7,535 bases of DNA from Acidobacteriaceae bacterium (GCA_030044455.1 JASHVU010000697.1:1-7535), one strand, 5' to 3'. Positions 1 to 7,037 are shown, numbered from the stretch's first letter. Numbers and translations: made by a program. Notes: generated by a model not told the origin, from the sequence alone.

Positions 1-2
1 GG

Positions 3-236
3 GTCAACGCCGGCCTCAGCCACGAAGTCATCCGGGATATCGTTCTGACGACCAGCGGGGGCCTCAACCTCAAGGCGGCTTCAGGCGCGTCGCCTTATAT
101 CCTTGCCGGCGTCACCCGGCGGTGGCTGGTTGACGCGCAGGGATATGTAGCGCAGCCCGGCGAAGCTATGCAGCTGACCGCACATGGATATAACGCCGCT
201 ATTGACCAACAAGTCCGTGTTGTTGCCGCGCCATGA
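3..236 (+). CDS. Fimbrial/pilus periplasmic chaperone, C-terminal fragment (Csu type)
   Basis: The reading frame is open from the window edge to a TGA at 234-236 and gives the last 77 residues of a larger protein. The fragment reads as the second (C-terminal) immunoglobulin-like domain of a PapD/CsuC-type chaperone. The segment YILAGVTRRWLVD matches the '(L/V)xPGxxRRW' strand these chaperones carry near their C-terminus. Such chaperones bind pilin subunits in the periplasm, supply the missing strand of their fold and deliver them to the usher. The usher gene begins 19 bases after the stop, which fits one transcript. The N-terminal domain, with the basic anchor residues and signal peptide, lies upstream of the window, so the csuC-like call rests on this short tail plus context. 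No symbol is given because only about a third of the protein is visible. Confidence 0.8.
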   Translation, partial: VNAGLSHEVIRDIVLTTSGGLNLKAASGASPYILAGVTRRWLVDAQGYVAQPGEAMQLTAHGYNAAIDQQVRVVAAP

Positions 237-255
237 TCGCGATTTTGGAGGAACG

Positions 256-2682
256 GTGTCCAAGTGGCTCGCATGCGCGGGTGTACTTTTTCTTCTACTG
301 ACAGCCATACCGCGACTGGCTGCAGCCACCGACTCTTCGGGGGAGAAAGACCACACTCCCATAGCGAGCGTGGAAGATCCGGCTTCCACAGACGGTGAGA
401 TGGATCCGAACGCAAGCGGGTCCGAAACTCTTCTTCTTGAAGTGGTCATTAACGGCCGTTCGACCGGAAAAATCGGCGAATTTGTACTCCGTCACGGCAA
501 TTTGTATTCGCGGTTGCAAGAACTTCGGGATCTCGGATTCCGCGTCCCTTCCACTCACGCCTTCAAGCCAAACCAGTTGATCGCCTTATCCACTCTGCCT
601 GGGATTGAATTCACAATCGATGTGAAGAATCAGCAATTGCAAGTCACTGCCATCGATGCCGCCCTGCAGCCGCAATCGTTACCGCTGAATGGTGGAGGAG
701 GCCTGGAAGGGCACCGAACCATAGAAAGCGGAACAGGCGTGACCCTCAACTACGATACGGAGGGTACATTTTCGAGCGGCCAGGAAAGCGGAACCGGATC
801 GTTCGATCTGCGCGCCTTCGCTCCCTGGGGAATCATCAGCTCTGATTGGCTGGCCAATGCCAGTGCAGCGTCGATCAGCCCCGGCGCAAACAAAACAGTT
901 CGGCTCGACTCGGGTTACACATTTGCCGACGCCAATACGCTGCGCCGCTATAGCATGGGCGACTTCATTAATGGCGGTTTGACATGGAACCGCCCGGTTC
1001 ACATGGAAGGCGTCCAGATTCGCTCCGATTTCAGCATGCGGCCCGACTTGGTGACTTTTCCATTGCCGTCAATTGCAGGTTCCGCTTCGGTTCCCAGCAC
1101 CGTGGATGTGCTCGTCAACGGGAATCTGGTGTCCTCCAGCCAGGTTGACCCCGGCCCATTCCAGGTCCCGCAGCTTCCCGTGATTTCGGGATCCGGCACA
1201 ATCACCATGACCATGACCAATGCACAGGGCGGACAGGTGACTGTGACGCAGCCCTTTTATGGCGGTTCCTCGCTGCTGGCGCCTGGTTTGCAGACTTTTG
1301 CCGGACAAGCCGGGGTGGTGCGGCGAAACTGGGGCGCCCTCAGCAACGACTATGGCAAGCCGGCAGCCACAGCCTTCTATCGCCGCGGATTGACCCCGCA
1401 GTTTACGGTCGAGGCGACTGGTGAAGGAACACCCGGCGCCTGCATGGGTGCTGCCGGCGCCACCGCGCTGATCGGAAACCTGGGCATTGTCAATCTCGAT
1501 CTGGCTGCCAGTGGTTGCTCAGGAAACTTCGGACAATTGCTCTCCGCCGGGGTCCAGCACATCGGAACAAAATTCAACCTCGGCGGCTCTGCCATCCTCG
1601 CCAACCACAATTACCGGGATGTGGCATCAATGAATGGTGCGGGAACTCCGCGCAAACAAATGAGCGCTTTCACGGGCATATCCCTGCGGCGTTTTGGCTC
1701 CGCCGGCGTGGCCTACGCAGGTCTCGATGAAGATCCTTCCCCGACCGCGGTTCAGGTACTGGCCGCCCAACCTCTGCACTCCCACGTCGTCAGTGCCAAC
1801 TATTCTTTTCAGTTCCATCACGTCGCGTTTTATGCCACCGAATTTCGGGACCTTGATAACAGCGGCTCCAGCGGACTGCAGACCGGCATCACCATCCCGC
1901 TCCGCAGACGCACCTCGATCAGCGTCAGCGGCTCGTCGACCGGCAGCGTTCAGGTGCAGGCGCAGCAATCGGCGGTCATGATCGGCGACTGGGGTTACGA
2001 CTCCTATGTTTCCACCGGCAATTCCAACCATGAATTCGGTCAGGTGCAATATAAGTCTCCCGCGGGTTTGTTCACAGCCGGCGTCGACCAGAGTTCTGGG
2101 GTATCGACCCTGCGGCTGGAATCCCAAGGCGCGCTTTCGTTGGTAGACCGGGGCCTGTTCCCTTCCAACTGGGTCTACGACAGCTTCGCTATTGTTGATA
2201 CCGGACCCCTCGAGCACGTTCATGTCTACCAGGAGAACCGCGACGTGGGTGTTACCGGCAAATCCGGACGGCTGCTGGTGCCCGATATGCGTTCCTTCGA
2301 TGTGAACCATCTTGGCATCGAGTCGACCGACGTTCCGGCTGACGCGACACTGAGCACCGACAAACGAGTAGTGCGGCCCCAGGATCGATCCGGAGTCGTG
2401 GTCCGGTTCCCCATTAGGTTCAGCCACGCCGCGATGCTCAAGCTGGTGGATCAGGCTGGAAATCCGCTGCCGGTTGGCAGCGCCGCGACCCTCCGCGCTA
2501 CAGGAGCCGTCGCCCCGGTCGGCTACGACGGCGATGCATATATTGAGAACCTCAACCTCCACAATGAACTTACAGTCGAACTTGTGGATGGTCACCGCTG
2601 CAACGTCTTCTTCGACTACAAGGCGATCGTGGGAGATATTCCGACGATTGGCCCGTTGCGCTGCGTGGAGCCGCAAAAATGA
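256..2682 (+). CDS. csuD: Outer membrane usher protein of an archaic (Csu/SCPU-type) chaperone-usher pilus
   Basis: This 808-residue protein belongs to the PapC/FimD/CsuD usher family, whose members form the outer-membrane pore that orders and secretes chaperone-bound pilins. I chose the GTG at 256 because GGAGG lies at 247-251 and the protein then starts with a clean signal peptide (SKWLACAGVLFLLL, then IPRLAA). An ATG at 184 would put 24 unlikely residues in front and overlap the chaperone gene. After the signal comes an acidic Ser/Asp/Glu-rich linker (about 24-57), then the N-terminal domain from LLLEVVING (59-67) to about 132. The barrel and plug follow: about residues 275-335 hold the family plug signature SVPSTVDVLVNG, then VDPGPFQVPQLPV. 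The C-terminal domains run from about 690 to the end and contain two cysteines that may pair (HRCNVFF and PLRC). Length is typical of the family. The stop overlaps the next start, which suggests coupled translation. The symbol follows the Acinetobacter csu order. Confidence 0.9.
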   Translation: MSKWLACAGVLFLLLTAIPRLAAATDSSGEKDHTPIASVEDPASTDGEMDPNASGSETLLLEVVINGRSTGKIGEFVLRHGNLYSRLQELRDLGFRVPSTHAFKPNQLIALSTLPGIEFTIDVKNQQLQVTAIDAALQPQSLPLNGGGGLEGHRTIESGTGVTLNYDTEGTFSSGQESGTGSFDLRAFAPWGIISSDWLANASAASISPGANKTVRLDSGYTFADANTLRRYSMGDFINGGLTWNRPVHMEGVQIRSDFSMRPDLVTFPLPSIAGSASVPSTVDVLVNGNLVSSSQVDPGPFQVPQLPVISGSGTITMTMTNAQGGQVTVTQPFYGGSSLLAPGLQTFAGQAGVVRRNWGALSNDYGKPAATAFYRRGLTPQFTVEATGEGTPGACMGAAGATALIGNLGIVNLDLAASGCSGNFGQLLSAGVQHIGTKFNLGGSAILANHNYRDVASMNGAGTPRKQMSAFTGISLRRFGSAGVAYAGLDEDPSPTAVQVLAAQPLHSHVVSANYSFQFHHVAFYATEFRDLDNSGSSGLQTGITIPLRRRTSISVSGSSTGSVQVQAQQSAVMIGDWGYDSYVSTGNSNHEFGQVQYKSPAGLFTAGVDQSSGVSTLRLESQGALSLVDRGLFPSNWVYDSFAIVDTGPLEHVHVYQENRDVGVTGKSGRLLVPDMRSFDVNHLGIESTDVPADATLSTDKRVVRPQDRSGVVVRFPIRFSHAAMLKLVDQAGNPLPVGSAATLRATGAVAPVGYDGDAYIENLNLHNELTVELVDGHRCNVFFDYKAIVGDIPTIGPLRCVEPQK

Positions 2683-3497
2683 CGCGAAGAATTGCATTTG
2701 CAATGCTGCTTCTCTTCGCCACATGCGCAATCCGTGCGCAGGGGAACGGCTGCTCGCTCACTTTGACGAACATGAGCTTTGGGACTTACACCGGCGCGCT
2801 GCTTAACGGCACGGCAACCGGAGTTGTGAAATGCAATGGGGCATGGGATATACCCATGAACGCGGGAATGGGCGTTGGTGCCACTGAGACCGTGCGTGAA
2901 ATGACCGGGCCCAATGGTGCAGAAATCAGCTACCAGATTTTCCAGGACGCCGCGCGCACCATCAACTGGGGAAACACTTCCTCTACTGATTTAAACGGCA
3001 CCGGCAACGCCGATATCACAGTCTATGGCCAGATTCCCGCCGGTCAGTCCCCTGCTCCGGGCACCTACACCGATACGGTCGACACTGCCACTACATCATT
3101 CAACATCTCAGTCGTGGTTTCGGCTTACTGCTCCATCTCGGCGACCGCTCTGGCCTTTGGAACTTATTCCGGTTCGCAGGTCAACTCCACGTCTACCATC
3201 ACTGCCACCTGCACCAATACCACCCCCTACAACGTGGGTCTCAATGCCGGTACGGCATCCGGAGCCACAGTTACTACCCGCAAGATGACCGGGCCGAATT
3301 CGGCGCTGCTCAAATACAGTCTGTACAGCAATTCCGGGCGCACCACCAACTGGGGCAATACCGTTGGCACCGACACGGTTGCGGGAACCGGGTCCGGGGG
3401 CGCCCAGACTCTCACCGTCTACGGACAGCTTCCCGCGGGCCAGGTCGTTACGCCGGGCAGCTATGCCGATACGATCACTGCGACCCTTACGTATTGA
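2679..3497 (+). CDS. csuE: Two-domain spore coat U (SCPU) protein, probable CsuE-like pilus tip adhesin
   Basis: This 272-residue secreted protein has a signal peptide (MTRRIAFAMLLLFATCAIRA, probable cleavage before Gln21). It then carries two consecutive SCPU domains, about 25-137 and 151-272. Each starts with a cysteine pair (Cys25/Cys52 and Cys151/Cys178), and both share the landmarks FGTY, MTGPN, NWGNT, TVYGQ(I/L)PAGQ and PG(T/S)YxDT. SCPU domains are the subunit fold of archaic chaperone-usher pili, which mediate adhesion and biofilm formation on abiotic surfaces in Acinetobacter. The gene follows the usher with an ATGA overlap (2679-2682), the position of csuE, whose product is a two-domain tip adhesin. 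The mature chain has only four residues before the first cysteine and so lacks the N-terminal donor strand of polymerising subunits, which fits a tip role. Ordinary pilin function is less likely given two domains. Adhesive activity itself is inferred. Confidence 0.85.
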   Translation: MTRRIAFAMLLLFATCAIRAQGNGCSLTLTNMSFGTYTGALLNGTATGVVKCNGAWDIPMNAGMGVGATETVREMTGPNGAEISYQIFQDAARTINWGNTSSTDLNGTGNADITVYGQIPAGQSPAPGTYTDTVDTATTSFNISVVVSAYCSISATALAFGTYSGSQVNSTSTITATCTNTTPYNVGLNAGTASGATVTTRKMTGPNSALLKYSLYSNSGRTTNWGNTVGTDTVAGTGSGGAQTLTVYGQLPAGQVVTPGSYADTITATLTY

Positions 3498-3527
3498 CAC
3501 CTCTCACGCGGCAAATTTCCCAGACTC

Positions 3528-3546
3528 GCTAAATCCGCTCTTTAGC
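3528..3546 (+). other. Small stem-loop after the pilus operon
   Basis: GCTAAA (3528-3533) and TTTAGC (3541-3546) form a perfect 6-bp stem around a 7-base loop, 30 bases after the SCPU gene stop. The stem is AT-rich and no T-run follows, so it does not meet the usual form of a rho-independent terminator. It could be an mRNA 3' end structure or chance. Confidence 0.2.
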
Positions 3547-3731
3547 AACTCCAGCCGGAAATGACAGTGCCTCACATCATCTACCCGCCTGGTTTCGGCG
3601 ATTCACTTGCATTTGGTCTCGATTCGCACAAATGCCGCTCCTGGCCAATAATTGTTGATATGCTCATCCGATGCTCATGGTTCTCGATTGCGTGCCGGCG
3701 TGAACCGTGCCTAGCCAATGGGAGCTTGGAT

Positions 3732-5420
3732 GTGGAAGCAGCCATGGCTTCGAGATTCAAACGGGGCAGTTCAATCTCCCATATAGACCGTCTGTTTCGC
3801 CCATCTGTGCTCGGGGCTCTGATCATGTGTGTAGCCTCCGTCGAGGCGTCCCCTCCTGCGCTGTCCCAGTGCATACCGCCCCCATCGATTGCCACGGCAT
3901 TGAAAGCACAGCCCGATGCCGCTGCTTATGCCAGACTGGGCCACTGGTTTGCCGGTCGCAATCAGGCTGCCTGTGCGGCGGATGCATTCAGCAGAGCCGT
4001 TGCGATGCAGCCGGACTCCGCCAATTACGCATACCTTCTGGGCCTCAGCCTGTATTCTTCCGGCCAGCCCAAACGGGCGATTGCTCCACTTGAGCAATCG
4101 CTTCGCCTTGACTCATCCTCTGTCGAAGCACATCTTGTGCTCGGATCGGTACTGAGCCGGCTTGGCCGAAGAGCGGATGCCGAAGCGCAGTGGAGGCTCG
4201 TTCTAAGTCTGGATCCGAAATCTTCAGCCGCTCTCGAATACCTCAGCCGGGATTTGCTAGTGGATGGAAACTATGTTACTGTCATCGACCTTCTGCGTCC
4301 CATGGAAGACTCCCCTCAGCTATCTGCCGCAGCGGCAATCAATCTGTCGGTTGCTTACACCAAGGCGGGCATGCTGGGCAATGCCTGCGATGTGCTGCAA
4401 GCTTCGCTGCGTGCGAACCCATCGTCGCTTCCGGTAATTGAAGCGCTTTCGGCAGTGCTTGTGATGCTCGACCGCTATCAGAATGCCGCCCAAATGCTCT
4501 CAGCGGTTGCTGTGAAGTACCCCGGCGACGTGCCAATGCAGATCCGCTATCTGCGTGTGCTGGTGCTGGCTGGCGACCCGGCAGCAAAGCCCCTTTGCGA
4601 ACGGCTCCTTAAAGTCGATCCACGCCAATGGGAGGTCCTATATCTGATGGGTCTCTTGCGGCAGAACGCCGGCGATTTGAAGGGGGCGCAGACCTGGTTT
4701 GAGAAGTCCGTAGCGCGAAATCCCGATTACGCCGACTCTCACTTTCATCTGGGCGTGGTGCTGGCAGCGGCACCAGATCACGCGGCGGCGAAAGAACAGT
4801 TGGAAAAAGCAATCGCGTTGGGATTCCACGAACCGCAAGTTTACTTCGAACTTGGCAGGGTGTACCGTGCTCTCGGAAACGATGCTGAGGCACAGCAACA
4901 ATTTCAACAGTATCAACTGGAAGAGCGCGCCGAACTGAACAAAGAGGTGGCCTCAGATAAGTATTACCAAGCCAATCAGGCCCAGGCAGCCGGTAACTAC
5001 TCGCAGGCTGCCGACTATTATCGCGAAGCTTTGACCGTGGACCCCATGGAACCGCTGCTGGCCTACAAACTGGCGATGGCGCTCGACAAGACCGGGGATT
5101 TGGCCGGTGAACGAACCGCCCTGGAACAAGCAATCAAGGACAACCCGCAGATGGCGCTGGCCCAGAACCAGCTCGGGTATTTGGATTTTTCCGCAGGCAA
5201 CTCAGAGTCGGCCGTGCGGCAGTTTCAATTAGCTGTGCAGGCCGACCCGGGATTTACGAAGGCCTGGATGAATCTGGCGGCCGCGTTGTGCGTGCAGTCG
5301 AAGTGGGAAGACGCGAGGAGCGCGCTGAGGCACGTGCTGGAGCTGGACCCGGGCAGCGCGCCTGCGCACGAACTTATTCAGCGGATCGATTCCATCGAAA
5401 TCCGCCAACCCGCTCGTTGA
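3732..5420 (+). CDS. Large secreted or membrane-anchored TPR-repeat protein
   Basis: The product is about 562 residues. The GTG at 3732 is preferred because GGGAG lies at 3720-3724 with 7-base spacing; ATG 3744 is nearly as good. The frame is open back to an ATG at 3561, but that extension is rich in Cys, Pro and Trp and does not look like protein. The N-terminus has basic residues and then a hydrophobic stretch (about 24-40, PSVLGALIMCVASVEASPPA), consistent with a Sec signal or anchor. No proper lipobox is present. From about residue 62 to the C-terminus it is almost wholly tetratricopeptide repeats, roughly eleven or twelve 34-residue units; clear ones include about 62-95, 96-129, 300-333, 334-366, 408-440, 475-508 and 509-542. 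TPR solenoids are protein-binding scaffolds, so no reaction can be assigned. The gene lies 234 bases after the pilus operon on the same strand; a periplasmic role in pilus assembly is possible but only suggested by position. Confidence 0.85.
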   Translation: MEAAMASRFKRGSSISHIDRLFRPSVLGALIMCVASVEASPPALSQCIPPPSIATALKAQPDAAAYARLGHWFAGRNQAACAADAFSRAVAMQPDSANYAYLLGLSLYSSGQPKRAIAPLEQSLRLDSSSVEAHLVLGSVLSRLGRRADAEAQWRLVLSLDPKSSAALEYLSRDLLVDGNYVTVIDLLRPMEDSPQLSAAAAINLSVAYTKAGMLGNACDVLQASLRANPSSLPVIEALSAVLVMLDRYQNAAQMLSAVAVKYPGDVPMQIRYLRVLVLAGDPAAKPLCERLLKVDPRQWEVLYLMGLLRQNAGDLKGAQTWFEKSVARNPDYADSHFHLGVVLAAAPDHAAAKEQLEKAIALGFHEPQVYFELGRVYRALGNDAEAQQQFQQYQLEERAELNKEVASDKYYQANQAQAAGNYSQAADYYREALTVDPMEPLLAYKLAMALDKTGDLAGERTALEQAIKDNPQMALAQNQLGYLDFSAGNSESAVRQFQLAVQADPGFTKAWMNLAAALCVQSKWEDARSALRHVLELDPGSAPAHELIQRIDSIEIRQPAR

Positions 5421-5440
5421 GGATTGGATTTGCACTGCGA

Positions 5441-5464
5441 GGTCGGCATTGCGACTGGGTTTTT
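5441..5464 (+). terminator. Weak candidate rho-independent terminator after the TPR gene
   Basis: GGTCG (5441-5445) can pair with CGACT (5452-5456), using one G-U pair, around a 6-base loop. GGGTTTTTG follows, with the T-run at 5460-5464. It begins 21 bases after the TPR stop codon. The stem is short and the three G residues before the T-run weaken the call. The remaining spacer (5465-5634) holds no gene that I can support. Confidence 0.3.
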
Positions 5465-5634
5465 GTTCCGTTCCGAAGGGCTGAAGTCGGAGGAAACTCC
5501 CAGAGCCTGCGGCATTTCAGAGAACGAAAGTTTGCGATTCATCCCCATAGTTTCCCCCATAGTGCCTCGGAAGCCCATTGCGGCCACTTACGATTGGCGA
5601 TTTCAGATGTGGATCTAAGATATTGATTCTAAAT

Positions 5635-5711
5635 TGGTAGGCGAGGCGGGAATCGAACCCACAACCCCCGGCTTAGAAGGCCGGTGCTCTATCCAATTGA
5701 GCTACTCGCCC
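5635..5711 (-). tRNA. tRNA-Arg (anticodon TCT), CCA encoded
   Basis: The minus strand folds into a full cloverleaf of 77 nt. The acceptor GGGCGAG (5711-5705) pairs with CTCGCCT, with one G-U at the end pair. A D-arm follows, beginning GCTC and with the loop containing AATTGGAT. The anticodon stem CCGGC/GCCGG encloses loop CTTCTAA, giving anticodon TCT, which reads AGA/AGG arginine codons. The T-arm GTGGG-TTCGATT-CCCGC is intact. Discriminator A (5638) is followed by an encoded CCA (5637-5635). The gene sits 43 bases downstream of the hydrolase stop on the same strand, so it could be transcribed from its own promoter or by read-through. I saw no integrase or duplicated tRNA end to suggest use as an attachment site. 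Confidence 0.95.
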
Positions 5712-5720
5712 GTCTGTTTC

Positions 5721-5726
5721 ATTCTA
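5721..5726 (-). promoter_or_regulatory. Possible -10 box of the tRNA-Arg gene
   Basis: Read on the minus strand this is TAGAAT, five of six matches to TATAAT, ending 9 bases before the mature tRNA 5' end. That would give a leader of only a few nucleotides. No convincing -35 hexamer lies 16-18 bases upstream: the position 17 bases away reads ACACGG. The surrounding AT-rich tract (AAGTTATTTAAAGC on the minus strand) is compatible with a stable-RNA promoter but proves nothing. Confidence 0.35.
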
Positions 5727-5754
5727 GCTTTAAATAACTTGTTCCGTGTGCAGT

Positions 5755-6783
5755 TCAGCCTACTGCTATCCTCGATGCAGCATCGGTGACATAGCGGACC
5801 ACCGCCGCCTCGGCCCAGTGAATCTCATCGCCGTCGCCAGGACCCAGAAACGCGCAGTGGCCGCCATGGAGTGGCTCCGCAAATACGATGCGCGGATTCG
5901 CGTCCAGGCGTGCGCGGGTCTCGGCGAAGAGACGGATGAACGGATCGTCCTGCGCGCAAAGGATGAGTGTAGGCACCTGGATGCGATCGACCACACGCGC
6001 GCTGGCGGCGCGAAAGTAATAATCGTCGGCGTTCGCGAAGCCGCAATAGCGTGCCACGACCTTGTCGTCGAACTCGCGGATTGACCGCACCAGCCCGATA
6101 TTTGTTGGTTGATAGACCTTTGGGAAAAGTTCAGCCTTGCGTCGAAATCGGCGCATAAGTCCGCGCAGAAAGTGCCATTCATAGGGTCGATTCGCAGGTT
6201 CGTGAAGAGCATCGGCGCCGGCGGCAAGATCGATGACGGGGCACACCGTGGCGACGGCAACGAGCGGCGGGCGGTTTCCCCACTCGCCGGCCAGCTTGAG
6301 CACCAAGTTCCCGCCCATGGAGTAGCCTACGAGCGCGACGCGCTCGATGCCAAACTTATGAGCGAAGTAGCTCATCACCGCGCCTACATCGTTCGAAAGT
6401 CCAGAGTGGTAGAGCGTGGGCGTAAGCGTGTCTGACCCACCGCAGTTGCGCATGTTCATGCGCACCACATTCATGCCCACGGCAAACGCGCGCGCCGCAA
6501 TGCCCCTGATGTAACGCGAGTCAGACGAGCCCTCGAGCCCATGTACAAGGACGACGGTTAGCCGCGAGGCGCGGACAAGTCCCGGCTGCCAGTGGCAATG
6601 GCAGAGCACGCGACTGCCATCAACCGGATCGACCAGGACTGTTTCGGTTTCTGCTTCAAGAGGAAAGGCCGGCCGGGGATAAAAGTTGCCGACGATAGTT
6701 TGAAGATGACCGTTCGAGAGCCCGCGCCGGGGCGCAAAGTCCATGAGCCATGAGGGTACGCCGAAGGCGCCGTTGCCGGACAT
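5755..6783 (-). CDS. YheT-family alpha/beta fold hydrolase
   Basis: The product is 342 residues from ATG 6783, close to the usual YheT/COG0429 length. It opens with the family start region (FAPRRGLSNGHLQTI, about 16-30). Then come the oxyanion-hole HG (VLVHGLEG, 78-85), a strand and turn MRNCGGSD (111-118), the nucleophile elbow GYSMGGN with Ser155, the acid segment QDDPFI (Asp279 or Asp280) and the base in GGH with His309. The triad therefore appears complete. No signal peptide or membrane segment is seen, so it should be cytoplasmic. Family members are esterase-like hydrolases; the natural substrate is not defined and I assign none. The frame stays open upstream to GTG 6924, but there is no ribosome site there and the added 47 residues lack family resemblance. 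ATG 6783 has only a weak AGG-like site, so GTG 6810 remains possible. The gene is divergent from the Fe-S gene and upstream of the tRNA. Confidence 0.9.
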   Translation of the reverse strand: MSGNGAFGVPSWLMDFAPRRGLSNGHLQTIVGNFYPRPAFPLEAETETVLVDPVDGSRVLCHCHWQPGLVRASRLTVVLVHGLEGSSDSRYIRGIAARAFAVGMNVVRMNMRNCGGSDTLTPTLYHSGLSNDVGAVMSYFAHKFGIERVALVGYSMGGNLVLKLAGEWGNRPPLVAVATVCPVIDLAAGADALHEPANRPYEWHFLRGLMRRFRRKAELFPKVYQPTNIGLVRSIREFDDKVVARYCGFANADDYYFRAASARVVDRIQVPTLILCAQDDPFIRLFAETRARLDANPRIVFAEPLHGGHCAFLGPGDGDEIHWAEAAVVRYVTDAASRIAVG

Positions 6784-6879
6784 CGGTTCTGCCTGGGAAT
6801 TGGAAATCACTCGGGGCTCAGAGGAACGTTTGGGGGAGCGGAGATCACTCGTATTGAGGCCAATGGAAGATCGAACGCA

Positions 6880-6891
6880 AAGATCGATCTT
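6880..6891. promoter_or_regulatory. Perfect 12-bp palindrome, possible operator
   Basis: AAGATCGATCTT is identical to its reverse complement. Another copy of its left arm, AAGATCG, lies at 6867-6873, 13 bases away and on the same side of the sequence. The position, about 90 bases before the hydrolase ATG, is suitable for a dimeric regulator. No specific regulator family is recognised, and a chance occurrence is possible. Confidence 0.25.
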
Positions 6892-7021
6892 GCCATCTTT
6901 AACTGACTGAAAACAGATTAACACGGGGATTGCATGGCGATGCCCGGCTCGACCAGGCCGGTTGCGACCCGCCGGTTCGCGTTGCGGTATATGGACTTTT
7001 GGCCGAAACTCTGCCTCGATA

Positions 7022-7037
7022 CGTGACCCATGTCACC
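7022..7037. promoter_or_regulatory. CRP/FNR-family-like inverted repeat upstream of the Fe-S gene
   Basis: CGTGACCCATGTCACC contains GTGA-N6-TCAC, the core and spacing of the CRP-type site TGTGA-N6-TCACA; only the two outermost bases differ. It is centred about 78 bases upstream of the TTG start of the membrane Fe-S protein. Genes of this kind are often controlled by CRP/FNR-family regulators, which respond to redox or cyclic nucleotides, but no regulator is visible here. The site also overlaps an in-frame ATG (7030), which argues mildly against that ATG as the start. Confidence 0.35.

Noticed and set aside
184..255. ATG 184 as the usher start
   Set aside because: It would overlap the chaperone gene by 53 bases and put 24 polar residues before the signal peptide. 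GTG 256 has a GGAGG site and gives a normal signal peptide.
1627..2730. Long 367-codon open frame on the minus strand
   Set aside because: It lies opposite the usher gene, whose protein has clear family motifs throughout. The minus-strand product shows no recognisable domain and has the composition of a shadow frame.
3561..3731. ATG 3561 as the TPR protein start
   Set aside because: The added 57 residues are Cys/Pro/Trp-rich without family resemblance and would bury the export signal. A better ribosome site precedes GTG 3732.
4609..5133. Minus-strand 174-codon frame inside the TPR gene
   Set aside because: It is antisense to well-formed TPR repeats, rich in Arg and Pro, and has no recognisable motif.
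5635..5711. tRNA-Arg as an integration site of a mobile island
   Set aside because: There is no integrase, no repeated tRNA 3' end and no composition change next to it within the window.
6784..6924. GTG 6924 as the hydrolase start, adding 47 residues
   Set aside because: No ribosome binding site precedes it, the extension does not resemble the family, and the total length would exceed the usual one.
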